Shown here: positions 24,745 through 33,794 of the stretch, in pieces | How positions within the stretch are numbered: position 1 is the stretch's first letter | How the letters are laid out: every line of letters begins with the position of its first letter | NCBI GenBank assembly: GCA_965221505.1 | Contig: CBDCSI010000001.1 | Span: forward strand, 434,001 to 498,000 | DNA: 64,000 nucleotides | DNA from: CAZPXZ01 sp965221505 | GTDB lineage: Bacteria; Pseudomonadota; Alphaproteobacteria; Rhodobacterales; CAZPXZ01 | Reading direction: 5' to 3' | Notes under the pieces: generated by a model | What the model saw: the letters and a program-made list of their open reading frames with translations, nothing else | Database searches by the model: none | Told to the model about the DNA's origin: nothing | Position numbers and translations under genes: made by a program

Positions 24745-26853
24745 TCAGGCGGCCCTGGCCTCGATCTGGATCACCGGCTCCATGGACGCGAGCCGCTCCG
24801 GCTCCAGGTGGCAGGCGATGACGTGCCGGGGCGCGAATTCCCGCAGCGGCGGCTCCGTCGTCTCGCAGAGGCCCTCGATGGCGTAGGGGCAGCGGGTGCA
24901 GAACGGGCAGCCGGCGGGCGGATCGAGCGGGGAGGGAATCTCGCCCTGCAGCACGATCTTGCGCTTGCGGACCGACGTGTCCGCGATCGGAACCGCGGAG
25001 AGCAGCGCCTCCGTATAGGGGTGATAGGGCGGCGAGAAGATCTCTTCCGTCGTTCCCTTCTCCATGATCTTGCCGAGATACATGACGACGATGCGGTCGG
25101 ACAGGTAGCGCACCACCGAGAGGTCGTGACTGATGAACAGGAGCGTGGTGCGCTTCTCCCGCTGGATGTCCATCAACAGCTCGGTCACCGCCGCCTGCAC
25201 CGAGACGTCGAGGGCGGACACCGGCTCGTCGGCGACGACGACCTTCGGATCGCCGGCGAAGGCGCGGGCGATGCCGATGCGCTGCTTCTGACCGCCCGAG
25301 AGCTGGCGCGGGCGCCGGTTGGCGAAGTCCCGGGGCAGCTTGACGATGTCGAGGAGCGCGTCGACCCGTTCCTGAACCCGCGCCGGATTCCGCTCCACCT
25401 TGAACTTGCGGATCACCCGGGCGATCTGGGAGCCGACCGTGTGGCTGGGGTTCAGGGTGTCGAAGGGGTTCTGGAAGATCATCTGCAGGCTGCCGACGGT
25501 CTCGGCGTCGCGCTTGCGCACGTCGAGCCGGCCGAGTTCCAGGTTGCCGAGGGTGACGCTCCCGTCGGTGGACTCCTCGAGGCCCATGAGGACCTTGGCG
25601 AAGGTCGACTTGCCGCAGCCGGATTCGCCCACGATGGCCAGGGTCTCCGCTTCGCGGGCCCGGAATCGCAATCCCTCGTTGGCCTTCACGGTGCTGGTGC
25701 GGCGCCCGACGAACAGGCCCGGACTCTCGACCCGGTAATGCTTGCTGAGATTGTCGACCGTCAGGATCACGTCGCCCGCTTCGATCGGCTCGCGCTCTGC
25801 CCCGGCTTCCCTCGTCTCGGCGCGGTCGATCACCTCGTGGCGACTGCAGCGCACGTAATGGCCGGACTCGCCGATCTCGCGGAGCGGAATGCGGGCGCCG
25901 CAGGCCTCCGCCCGGAAGTGGCTGCAGCGGGGGCCGAAATAGCACCCGGTCGGCCGGTCGTACGGCAGCGGCAGCTGGCCGGGAATGGACGCCAGCGGCC
26001 GCGCGTTCTTGTCGGCGCCGGGCACGGCGATGGAACTGAACAGGCCGCGGGTATAGGGATGGCGCATGTGATCGAACACGGCGCCGATGTCGCCGATCTC
26101 GACGGCCTCGCCGGAATACATCACCGTCAGCCGGTCGCAGGTCTCCAGAATCAGGCCGAGATTGTGGGAGATGTAGATCATCGAGGTCCCGAATTCCGAC
26201 GAGATCTCCTTGACCAGCTCGACGATTCCCGCCTCCACGGTCACGTCGAGCGCGGTCGTCGGCTCGTCGAGAAGCAGGAGTTCCGGGTTGGAGAGGAGCG
26301 CCATGGCGATGACCACGCGCTGCTGCTGACCGCCCGAGATCTGGTGCGGATAGGCGTCCATGATGCGCCTGGGATCGGGCAGGCGGACCTTCTCCAAGAG
26401 CGCCTCCGAGCGGTCGAGCGCCTCCTGCCAGGACACGGATTCGTGGAACATCGGCACTTCGGCGAGCTGGTCTCCGACGCGCATGGACGGGTTCAGCGAC
26501 GCCATGGGCTCCTGGTAGATCATGGCGATCCGGGAGCCGCGGATCTGCCGGAGCTCCTCCTCGGACATGCTGCGCATGTCGCGCCCGTGAAACAGGATCT
26601 CGCCGCCGACGATGCCGCCGTTCGAGCCGAGGTAATTCATGATGCCGAGCGCGACGGTCGACTTGCCGCAGCCGGATTCGCCGACGATGCCGTGCGCCTC
26701 GCCGGGCATCAGCGTCAGGTTGAAGTCGGTGACGGCCGGAACCTCGCCCGCGCGAATGAAATAGGAGATCGAAAGGTCCCTGCACTCCAGCACCGGGGCG
26801 TCGCCCCCGGACCGCGCTTCCCCGTTCGCCTTCGCGCCGGCGCGGTCAGTCAC
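24745..26853 (-). CDS. Peptide-type ABC importer 1, fused two-domain ATPase (OppD-OppF)
   Basis: A 702-residue protein holding two complete ABC ATPases. The first has Walker A GESGCGKST at 58-66, signature SGGQQQR and Walker B LLLLDEPTTALD. It also has an OppD-type C-terminal extension with Cys-rich GCYFGPRCSHF, which in this family can hold an iron-sulphur cluster. The second has GESGCGKST near 415, LSGGQKQR, ADEPVSALD and another Cys-containing tail GCPFCTRCPYA. Fusion replaces separate OppD and OppF. Its start overlaps the end of the permease gene by 8 bp. Confidence 0.92.
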   Translation of the reverse strand: MTDRAGAKANGEARSGGDAPVLECRDLSISYFIRAGEVPAVTDFNLTLMPGEAHGIVGESGCGKSTVALGIMNYLGSNGGIVGGEILFHGRDMRSMSEEELRQIRGSRIAMIYQEPMASLNPSMRVGDQLAEVPMFHESVSWQEALDRSEALLEKVRLPDPRRIMDAYPHQISGGQQQRVVIAMALLSNPELLLLDEPTTALDVTVEAGIVELVKEISSEFGTSMIYISHNLGLILETCDRLTVMYSGEAVEIGDIGAVFDHMRHPYTRGLFSSIAVPGADKNARPLASIPGQLPLPYDRPTGCYFGPRCSHFRAEACGARIPLREIGESGHYVRCSRHEVIDRAETREAGAEREPIEAGDVILTVDNLSKHYRVESPGLFVGRRTSTVKANEGLRFRAREAETLAIVGESGCGKSTFAKVLMGLEESTDGSVTLGNLELGRLDVRKRDAETVGSLQMIFQNPFDTLNPSHTVGSQIARVIRKFKVERNPARVQERVDALLDIVKLPRDFANRRPRQLSGGQKQRIGIARAFAGDPKVVVADEPVSALDVSVQAAVTELLMDIQREKRTTLLFISHDLSVVRYLSDRIVVMYLGKIMEKGTTEEIFSPPYHPYTEALLSAVPIADTSVRKRKIVLQGEIPSPLDPPAGCPFCTRCPYAIEGLCETTEPPLREFAPRHVIACHLEPERLASMEPVIQIEARAA

Positions 26854-27742
26854 GGGACGCCACCTCGCGCATGCCGTCGGCGAGCATGTTGAAGCCGAGC
26901 ACCAGGAGCGAGACGGCCAGCGCCGGCACGATGGCCATGTGCGGAAATCCGCCGTTCACGTAGGCGCGGGTCTGGGTGATCATCCCGCCCCAGTCGGGGT
27001 CCGGCGGCGGCAGGCCGAGGCCGAGGAAGCCCAGCGCTCCGATGGTGATGGTCGTGTATCCCATGCGCAGGCAGAAGTCGACGATCAGCGGGCCGCGGGC
27101 GTTGGGCAGGATCTCGACGATGGCGATGTACCAGGGATTCTCTCCGCGGGTCTGCGCGGCGATCACGTATTCGCGGGTCGCGATGTCGAGCGCGAGGCCG
27201 CGGACGATGCGCATGATGCCGGGCGAGCTTCCGAACACGATGGCGACGATGATGTTGGCGCCGGACGCGCCGACGTTGGCGATGATCAGCACGTAGAGCA
27301 CCATCACCGGAAAGGAGAGGATGACGTTGGCGACGAACGAGATGATCTCGTCGACCCAGCGCTGGTAGTAGCCGGCGATCAGTCCCATGGCGATGCCGAC
27401 GACGTAGGCGGCCAGGGTCGCGGTGGTGGCGTAGAACAGCACGCGACGGGCGCCCCAGATGACGCGGGAGAGGATGTCGCGTCCCTGGTGGTCGGTCCCG
27501 AGCAGGAAGACGCCTCCGTCCGGCGCCGGGGTCCCGGGATAGGCGAAGGGCAGGATCGGCAGATTGGGGTCGTAGGGCGCGATCCAGGGCGCGAAGATCG
27601 CGAGCAGGACGAAGGCGCCGACGAGAAGGGCGCCGCCGACGCCGACCCAGCTCTCCCGGAGCAGCGCGACGGACTTGATCCAGCGGAGGAGCGCCGGATC
27701 GCGCCTGGCCATCGCGGCGACGGTCGTGGACTCGCTCGACAC
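26846..27742 (-). CDS. Peptide-type ABC importer 1, permease (OppC/DppC type)
   Basis: About 298 residues with a cytoplasmic N-terminus and six membrane segments. LLGTDHQGRDILSRVIWGAR near 90 is the OppC/DppC signature, and REYVIAAQTRGENPW forms the EAA-like coupling loop. Two starts are possible: GTG 27742, 8 bp after the stop of the partner permease, and ATG 27712. I prefer GTG because of the coupling, but it is not certain. Confidence 0.88.
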   Translation of the reverse strand: MSSESTTVAAMARRDPALLRWIKSVALLRESWVGVGGALLVGAFVLLAIFAPWIAPYDPNLPILPFAYPGTPAPDGGVFLLGTDHQGRDILSRVIWGARRVLFYATTATLAAYVVGIAMGLIAGYYQRWVDEIISFVANVILSFPVMVLYVLIIANVGASGANIIVAIVFGSSPGIMRIVRGLALDIATREYVIAAQTRGENPWYIAIVEILPNARGPLIVDFCLRMGYTTITIGALGFLGLGLPPPDPDWGGMITQTRAYVNGGFPHMAIVPALAVSLLVLGFNMLADGMREVASRD

Positions 27743-27750
27743 GTTCGGGC

Positions 27751-28683
27751 TCAGCTGAAGCGGATGCGGGGGTTCAGATAGGTGTACGCGATATCGCCGG
27801 CCGCCTGGGTCGCGACGGCGACGATCACCGCGATGATCCCGCAGGCCTCGATGAGGAAGATGTCCCTGCGCAGCGCCGCTTCCAGGAGCAGCGCGCCGAA
27901 GCCCTTGTAGCCGAAGGCGTATTCGGTCACCACGACGCCGGACAACAGCCAGTTGAACTGGAGCAGGATGACGGTGAACGGCGCGATCAGGGCGTTGCGG
28001 AGCGCGTGCTTGAGGATCACGCGACGGTACGGGATCCCCTTCAGGATCGCGGTGCGAATATAGGTGGACGTCATCACCTCCGCCATGGAGGCGCGCGTCA
28101 TCCGGGCCACGTAGCCGAAGCCGTAGAGCGTCAGCACCATCACCGGCAGCACCAGTTCCGCCGCCGAGAACCCGCCCGTCATGGCGCTGCTGCCGGGCAA
28201 CCAGGCCAGCCAGAACACGAAGATGCCGGAGAGAATGACGGCGCTGGCGTATTCCGGGATCGAGGTGGTGAAAATCGAGACGAAGGATATCGTCCGGTCG
28301 CGCACGGAGCCCTCGCGCATGCCCGCGAGCACGCCCAGCACGAGGGCGAGCGCGACCATGATGGAGAAGGTGATGCCGGCGAGGATGGCCGTATTGCCGA
28401 CCCGCTTCCAGAAGATCTCGCCGACCGGAACCTTGTAGATGACCGATTCGCCGAGATCGCCGGTCGCGACGCGGCCGAGCCAGTCGAAGTACCGGACCAG
28501 GATCGGGCGGTCGAAGCCGTTCTGGGCGACCCAGAGCTCGAGCTGATACTGGTCGACATAGGGGCCGAGGACGCTCTTGGCGACGAGCGTCGGGTCGCCC
28601 TCGTTGACGAAGAACAGGAGTGCGCTGACCACGAGCAGGATCAGCGTCATGACGCCGAGGCGACGGAAGACGATCCGTAGCAT
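27751..28683 (-). CDS. Peptide-type ABC importer 1, permease (OppB/DppB type)
   Basis: A 310-residue protein with six membrane segments. The N-terminal FRRLGVMTLILLVVSALLF begins the first helix, followed by the periplasmic loop ending DWLGRVATGDLGESV, the usual DppB feature. SMAEVMTSTYIRTAILKGIP is the EAA loop that contacts the ATPase. It is the second gene of the operon, 95 bp after the binding protein. Confidence 0.9.
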   Translation of the reverse strand: MLRIVFRRLGVMTLILLVVSALLFFVNEGDPTLVAKSVLGPYVDQYQLELWVAQNGFDRPILVRYFDWLGRVATGDLGESVIYKVPVGEIFWKRVGNTAILAGITFSIMVALALVLGVLAGMREGSVRDRTISFVSIFTTSIPEYASAVILSGIFVFWLAWLPGSSAMTGGFSAAELVLPVMVLTLYGFGYVARMTRASMAEVMTSTYIRTAILKGIPYRRVILKHALRNALIAPFTVILLQFNWLLSGVVVTEYAFGYKGFGALLLEAALRRDIFLIEACGIIAVIVAVATQAAGDIAYTYLNPRIRFS

Positions 28684-28778
28684 CAGGCGCTACGCGGCCG
28701 GCGTCCGGCCGCGGCGGGCGGCGCGGCCGCACGAACGCAACATGTCCGTGCGGCCGCTCGTCGTTTCGGTGCGGGCGA

Positions 28779-30527
28779 TCAGCCGTCCAGCCAGACGTTC
28801 TGGAACTGGTAGTAGAAAGTGGGATGGGTCTGATGACCCTTCACCCGCTTGTTGGCCGCCTGGTAAACCCGGCGCCAGAACGGCTGCGGGATGATCGCGT
28901 CGTCCTGCAGGATGCTCTGGCAGACCTCCATCTTGGCCTTCCGCGCGACCGGATCGGCGACCGCCTCGGCCGCGTCGAGCGCCGCGTCGAACTCCGGATT
29001 CCGGTAGTCGCACTCGTTCCACGGAACGCCGGCCCGGTAGGCGAGACCGAGAACCATGGTTCCGAGCGCACGGTGCGTCCAGGTGGTGTAGCCCCAGGGC
29101 ACCTTGCTCCAGACGGACCAGTACTGCGAGGACGGAACCTTGTTGATGTTCACGGTGATGCCGGCCGGCTCGCACTGCTTCTTGAACACCGAGCAGGTGT
29201 CGGTCATCCACGGGCCGTCCGTGTCGCCGTTGACGATCTCGAGCTCGATGCCGTCCGGGTAGCCGGCTTCCGCGAGCAGCGCCTTGGCCTTGTCGATATC
29301 GCGCTTGAGCGGCGGCAGTTGCGCGTATTCCGGATGGATGGGCGCGACGTGGTGGTTCTCCGCCGCGGTGCCCCGGCCCTGGAACGCGTTCTGCAGCAAC
29401 TCCTCGTGATCCATGCAGGCGGCGATCGCCTGGCGGAGCGTCTTGTTGCCGAACGGCTCCTCGCTGGTGCGGAAGCGCATCACGCCGGTCTGGGCGGTCT
29501 CGGCCGGGTAGAGCTCGAGATGCGGCACGCGGGCCACCGTGTCGACCGCGTCGCTCGGGCAACGGTAGATGATGTCGACCTGATCCGAGACCAGGGCGGC
29601 GATCCAGGCGTTGGTGTCCTCGCCGTGATCGAAGAAGTGGATCTCGTCGAGGTAGAAGTCGCCGGCCCACCAGTCCCTGTTGCGCCGCAGGATGGCGCGC
29701 TCCGCGACCTGGAAATCGGTCAGCTCGAACGGCCCCGTGCCGATCGGGTGCTTCGAGAGGTCGGGCTCGTAGTCGACGCCGAATCCCCGGTGCACGATCG
29801 CGGTCGGATAGTTGTAGAAGTTCTCCGGCATGGCCAGCGCGGCCTGCTTGAGGTTGAACTTGATCGTGTGGTCGTCGATCGGCTCCACGGCGTTGGCGAT
29901 GCCGCGCTTGCGCATGACGGCGTTCCCGTCGTCGTCCTTCTCGCCGGAGTCGTACTCCTCGACCATGGCGCCGAAGAGACCGAGATTCGAGGAGCCGTTG
30001 GCCGGATCGAGCCAGCGGTTGACCGTGTGCGCCACGTCGGCGCTGGTGAACACGTCGCCGTTGGACCAGCGTACGTCCCGGCGGAGGTGGAACACCCACT
30101 CGGAGAGGTCGTCGCTCGCTTCCCAGCGTTCCGCCAGGTAGCCCACGGTCGTGTTGTCTTCCCGGGTGCGGGTGAGATACTCGCAGATGAACCGCGACAT
30201 GTTGGACTTCTGGGTCCAGTCGAAGGCGCCGGGATCGCTCATGTCCTGCACGCGCTGGGACACGCGGAGCGTGCCGCCGCGTTTCGGGGTCTCGGCGCTG
30301 GCCGGCGCGGAGAACGGCATCGCGCCGGTCATCGTGTCCGCCAGTCCGTAGGCGACCGGCGCCGCCATGCCGAGCAGGCAGGCGGTCCGCGTGAACTCGC
30401 GCCGCGTGATCGCCCCGGTTCGCAACTGGTCGCACAATTCCGGCAGGTATTCGTGGGTTTCCGCCCCCAGGCGCCGCTCCGAAGACAGCAGGTAGCGCTT
30501 GTTCGGGCGGAGGATGGTTCGCGTCAT
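28779..30527 (-). CDS. Peptide-type ABC importer 1, Tat-exported solute-binding protein
   Basis: A 582-residue SBP_bac_5 protein. The export signal is a twin-arginine motif ITRREFTRTACLLG at about 40-53, behind an unusually long N-terminal region of about 40 charged residues. The mature part begins near ETPKRGGTLRVSQ, followed by LAERWEASDDLSEWVFHLRR and VFTSADVAHTVNRWLD, all typical of dipeptide/nickel-type binding proteins. A strong ribosome site, AAAGGAGGG, precedes ATG 30527. Tat export implies folding before export. The ligand is unknown; the downstream CoA transferase and lyase suggest a carboxylic acid or amide-linked acid over a simple peptide. Confidence 0.9.
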   Translation of the reverse strand: MTRTILRPNKRYLLSSERRLGAETHEYLPELCDQLRTGAITRREFTRTACLLGMAAPVAYGLADTMTGAMPFSAPASAETPKRGGTLRVSQRVQDMSDPGAFDWTQKSNMSRFICEYLTRTREDNTTVGYLAERWEASDDLSEWVFHLRRDVRWSNGDVFTSADVAHTVNRWLDPANGSSNLGLFGAMVEEYDSGEKDDDGNAVMRKRGIANAVEPIDDHTIKFNLKQAALAMPENFYNYPTAIVHRGFGVDYEPDLSKHPIGTGPFELTDFQVAERAILRRNRDWWAGDFYLDEIHFFDHGEDTNAWIAALVSDQVDIIYRCPSDAVDTVARVPHLELYPAETAQTGVMRFRTSEEPFGNKTLRQAIAACMDHEELLQNAFQGRGTAAENHHVAPIHPEYAQLPPLKRDIDKAKALLAEAGYPDGIELEIVNGDTDGPWMTDTCSVFKKQCEPAGITVNINKVPSSQYWSVWSKVPWGYTTWTHRALGTMVLGLAYRAGVPWNECDYRNPEFDAALDAAEAVADPVARKAKMEVCQSILQDDAIIPQPFWRRVYQAANKRVKGHQTHPTFYYQFQNVWLDG

Positions 30528-30838
30528 GCCTTTCCCTCCTTTGAATCGTTATCGCGAGCGCCGGGCCGCACGTCGCGCCCCGACGGGATTGCAGCGGCCC
30601 ACCGGGGGCCGAATACGCCCCGTCAGGCTACCGGCGGCAGGCGTCGTGCGCAACCGCGAAACCGTGGCCCCGGTTCGGCGGGCGCGCCGACGGGAAGCCG
30701 GGCGAAGGATGCGGGCGGGGACGAACGTTCCGGCATTCGCGTTCGGGCGAACGCTTCCTGTCGGCGAATCGGCCGATTTCCCTGTCGGAGGCCCGATTCG
30801 CGGCGCCGGCCCCTGCGGTCGGGCGCGGTGCGAAGGGC
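30528..30838. other. Promoter region of ABC importer 1
   Basis: About 310 bp between the ROK regulator end and the binding-protein start, with no gene. It should hold the leftward operon promoter. The only site I can support is the ribosome binding sequence next to 30527. Confidence 0.4.
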
Positions 30839-32002
30839 TCAGGCAGGCTGTGCCCGGTCGGCCTCGGCGAGCGCGGACATGGCGACCTGGCGCAGGCCGA
30901 GACGGAGGCATCCGAGCAGGGCGGCCTCGAATCCCCGTGTCTCCGCGGATACGGGCGCGGGGGCGGGATGGATGCGCCGCATTCCGCGTCGGACGCGGTC
31001 GAGGAACTCGGCGCGGGCGCCGATGGAGCCGCCGAGGACGATGCGCTCGGGGTCGAGGAGGGAGCACACCGCGCCGAGTCCGAGCGCCAGCGCGCGCGCC
31101 GCCTCGTCGAGGGCCGCGAGCGCCGCCGGATCCGCGGCGAGGGCGCGCTCGAAGATCTCGTCCGCCTCCGCCTCCCGCCCGGAGAGCGCCCGGTAGCCGG
31201 CCCGGATCCCCTTGCCAGCCGCGGCGCGTTCGAGCGCGCCCGCGCGCAGCGATTCCGCATCCTCCGGATCGGCGCCGACAGGGACAGCGCTGAGCTGCCC
31301 GGCGGCGCCGCCGGCGCCGCGGACCAGTTCGCCGCCGCTGAGGACGCCGGCCCCGATGCCGGTTCCCACTTTCACGTAGACGAGATCCCGGACGCCGCGG
31401 CACGCTCCCACCCAGCTCTCGCCGAGCGCGTCCATGTTGACGTCGTTCTCCAGGACGACGTCGACGCCCAGCGCTTCGGCGATGGACGAGCGGACGTCGA
31501 AGCCGTCGAGCCCGGCGATGTTGGGCGCCATGCGCACGCTGCCGTCCGCAGGGACGGGCACGCCGGGCACGCCGACGGCGGCGGCGCGCACGCGGTCGAA
31601 CGGGATCGCCGCCCGCTCGGCCGCTTGCCGGCAGAGCCGCGCGACCTGCGTCGCGACAAAGACGCCGCCGCGCGCGTCGGTGGGCTCGCGGAGCTGCGGG
31701 CCGAGAGCTCCGTCCGGACTCGCGACGGCGGCCCGGACGCTGGTGCCGCCGAGGTCGACGACGGCGACGGCGACCGCCTCCGGCACGGTTCGGTACCGCG
31801 GCTCCGCCCGGTCCGCCGCGGCGCCGGGCGCGAGGCGGACCAGTCCCCGGGTCAGGAAGCGCTCGAGCGCGAGCGACGCCTCCGGCAAGGCGAGTCCGCC
31901 CCGGCAGGCGAGTTCGGACGGCGCGAGCGGACCGTCGCCGGCCAGAATCTCGAGCGTCCGCGCGGCCGCCGCAAACCGGTGCGGGGAGAGCCGTTCGTGC
32001 AT
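30839..32002 (-). CDS. ROK-family transcriptional regulator (NagC/XylR type)
   Basis: A 387-residue protein with an N-terminal winged helix-turn-helix (ARTLEILAGDGPLAPSELA to about 55) and a ROK sugar-kinase-like domain beginning VAVVDLGGTSVRAAVA near 80. VGVPGVPVPADGSV, ENDVNMDALGESW and KVGTGIGAGVLSGG follow. The zinc-binding H-x-C-x-C-G-x-x-G-C motif of active ROK proteins is absent: the segment after GAGVLSGG lacks cysteines. It lies 137 bp behind ABC importer 2 and 311 bp before importer 1, so it may regulate either or both. Confidence 0.85.
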   Translation of the reverse strand: MHERLSPHRFAAAARTLEILAGDGPLAPSELACRGGLALPEASLALERFLTRGLVRLAPGAAADRAEPRYRTVPEAVAVAVVDLGGTSVRAAVASPDGALGPQLREPTDARGGVFVATQVARLCRQAAERAAIPFDRVRAAAVGVPGVPVPADGSVRMAPNIAGLDGFDVRSSIAEALGVDVVLENDVNMDALGESWVGACRGVRDLVYVKVGTGIGAGVLSGGELVRGAGGAAGQLSAVPVGADPEDAESLRAGALERAAAGKGIRAGYRALSGREAEADEIFERALAADPAALAALDEAARALALGLGAVCSLLDPERIVLGGSIGARAEFLDRVRRGMRRIHPAPAPVSAETRGFEAALLGCLRLGLRQVAMSALAEADRAQPA

Positions 32003-32139
32003 CCGAGTTCCTCGCGATCGCACGGCCCGCGGCGTTCCCGGTCGTGCGGGCGCCGGCAAGCTCGGGGGTGTCGGGGCGCGGCTTCCGCAGGCGCGTTCGC
32101 TGCCGCTATCGACGCATGCGCGCCCGCGACGCGGACGGT

Positions 32140-33789
32140 TCAGGTGCGCGCGGCCTCGCCGATATTGTCCACGCCGCGCTCCTCGAGCAGCGTGTTCAGC
32201 CACTCCGGATCCATCTCCGGCACCGAGGAGAGCAGGAGGTCGGTATAGGGATGATGCGGCGGACGGAACATCTCGTTCTTCGGCCCCTGTTCGACCACGC
32301 GACCGTTCTGCATCACCACCACCTCGTCTGCGATGGACCGGACCGTCGCCAGGTCGTGGGTGATGAACATGTAGGCCAGGTTGAGGTTGTCCTGCAACCG
32401 GTCGAGCAGCCTCAGGATGCCCTCGGCGACCAGCTGGTCCAGCGCGCTGGTCACCTCGTCGCAGATAATGAAGGCGGGCTCCGCCGCCAGGGCGCGGGCG
32501 ATCCCGACACGCTGCTTCTGGCCGCCCGACAATTCGGGCGGATACCGGCCGTAGAATTGAGACGGATCCAGCTCGATCATGTCGAGAAGCTCGTCCACCC
32601 GGTTCTTGAGCGCCGTGCCCTTCAGGCCGCCGTAGAACTCCGCCGGCCGTCCGATGATGTCGCCGATGCGGATCTTGGGGTTCAACGCCGTGTCGGCCAT
32701 CTGGTAGATCATCTGGGCCTGGCGGAGCTGGTCCTTCGTCCGGTTCAGGTAGCTCGCGGGCAGCGGCTCGCCGCGGAACAGGACGCGCCCGCTCGTCGGC
32801 GGCAAGAGCCCGGTAATGCACCGCGCGGCCGTCGACTTGCCCGAGCCGGACTCGCCGACCACGGCGACGGTCATGCCGGCATGGACGTCGAAGTTGACCC
32901 CTTCGAGCACCCGGACGTCGCCGTAGGCCGCGTCGACTTCCTCCACCGAGATCACCGGTTCCGACTTGTCCTCCGGCCGCGACTTCTGGTCCCGCTGGAA
33001 GCTGCGGACCGCCCACAGGCTCTTGGTGTAGTCCTCCTGCGGGTCGTCCAGCATCGACTTGGTGTCCGCCTGTTCGACTTCGTCGCCCCGAAGCAGGACC
33101 TTGATGACGTCGGCCATCTGCGCCACCACCGCAAGGTCGTGCGTGATGTAGATCGCGGCGGTGTTGAACTGGTCCACGATGTCGCGGATCGCCGCCAGGA
33201 CCTCGATTTGCGTGGTCACGTCCAGCGCCGTCGTCGGCTCGTCGAAGATGATCAGGTCGGGCCGGCAGGCCATGGCCATCGCGGTCATCGCCCGCTGGAG
33301 CTGGCCGCCCGAGACCTGATGCGGATAGCGGAAGCCGATGTCGCGCGGATGGGGGAGTCGCAGGCGCTCGTAGAGCTCCATGGCGTCTTCCTGGCTCTCG
33401 AGCCGCTTGCGGATCCGGTAATGCACCGGCGCCTCGGTATGCTGGTCGATCAGCTTGTGGGCCGGGTTGAACGAGGCGGCGGCGGACTGCGCGACGTAGG
33501 CGATGCGGGAGCCGCGAAGCTTGCGCCGGTCGCCTTCCGAGGTGGTGGTCAATTCCATGCCGTCGAACTCGACCGAGCCGCCGGAGATCCGGCAGCCGTC
33601 GCGGGCGAACCCCATCGCGGCGAGGCCGATGGTCGACTTGCCCGCCCCGGATTCGCCGATCAGGCCCATCACCTCGCCCCGGTGCAGCGTGAGATCGATG
33701 CCGTGCACGATCTCGAACCACTTCTCGTCGGCGTAGGCCTCGATCCGGAGGTCCTCGATCTTCAGCAGGACGTTTCCCTTCGTTGCCAT
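32140..33789 (-). CDS. Peptide-type ABC importer 2, fused two-domain ATPase
   Basis: A 549-residue protein with two ABC domains: GESGAGKST at 45-53 with SGGQLQR and IIFDEPTTALD, then GESGSGKST near 325 with LSGGQKQR and IICDEVTSALD. In the second Walker B the usual DEP is DEV. Unlike its counterpart at 24745, both Cys-rich OppD/F tails are missing, which explains the shorter length. It starts 5 bp after the permease stop. The last 20 residues may be a short specific tail. Confidence 0.9.
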   Translation of the reverse strand: MATKGNVLLKIEDLRIEAYADEKWFEIVHGIDLTLHRGEVMGLIGESGAGKSTIGLAAMGFARDGCRISGGSVEFDGMELTTTSEGDRRKLRGSRIAYVAQSAAASFNPAHKLIDQHTEAPVHYRIRKRLESQEDAMELYERLRLPHPRDIGFRYPHQVSGGQLQRAMTAMAMACRPDLIIFDEPTTALDVTTQIEVLAAIRDIVDQFNTAAIYITHDLAVVAQMADVIKVLLRGDEVEQADTKSMLDDPQEDYTKSLWAVRSFQRDQKSRPEDKSEPVISVEEVDAAYGDVRVLEGVNFDVHAGMTVAVVGESGSGKSTAARCITGLLPPTSGRVLFRGEPLPASYLNRTKDQLRQAQMIYQMADTALNPKIRIGDIIGRPAEFYGGLKGTALKNRVDELLDMIELDPSQFYGRYPPELSGGQKQRVGIARALAAEPAFIICDEVTSALDQLVAEGILRLLDRLQDNLNLAYMFITHDLATVRSIADEVVVMQNGRVVEQGPKNEMFRPPHHPYTDLLLSSVPEMDPEWLNTLLEERGVDNIGEAART

Positions 33790-33794
33790 GTCGG

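Noticed and set aside
24577..26892. A 771-codon plus-strand frame rich in His, Asp and Arg
   Set aside because: Mirror image of the fused ABC ATPase; motif blocks appear only on the minus strand.
30839..33721. A 960-codon minus-strand frame suggesting a fusion of the ROK regulator with upstream sequence
   Set aside because: Only the part from ATG 32002 is ROK-like. The upstream part is an out-of-frame reading of the importer 2 ATPase gene.
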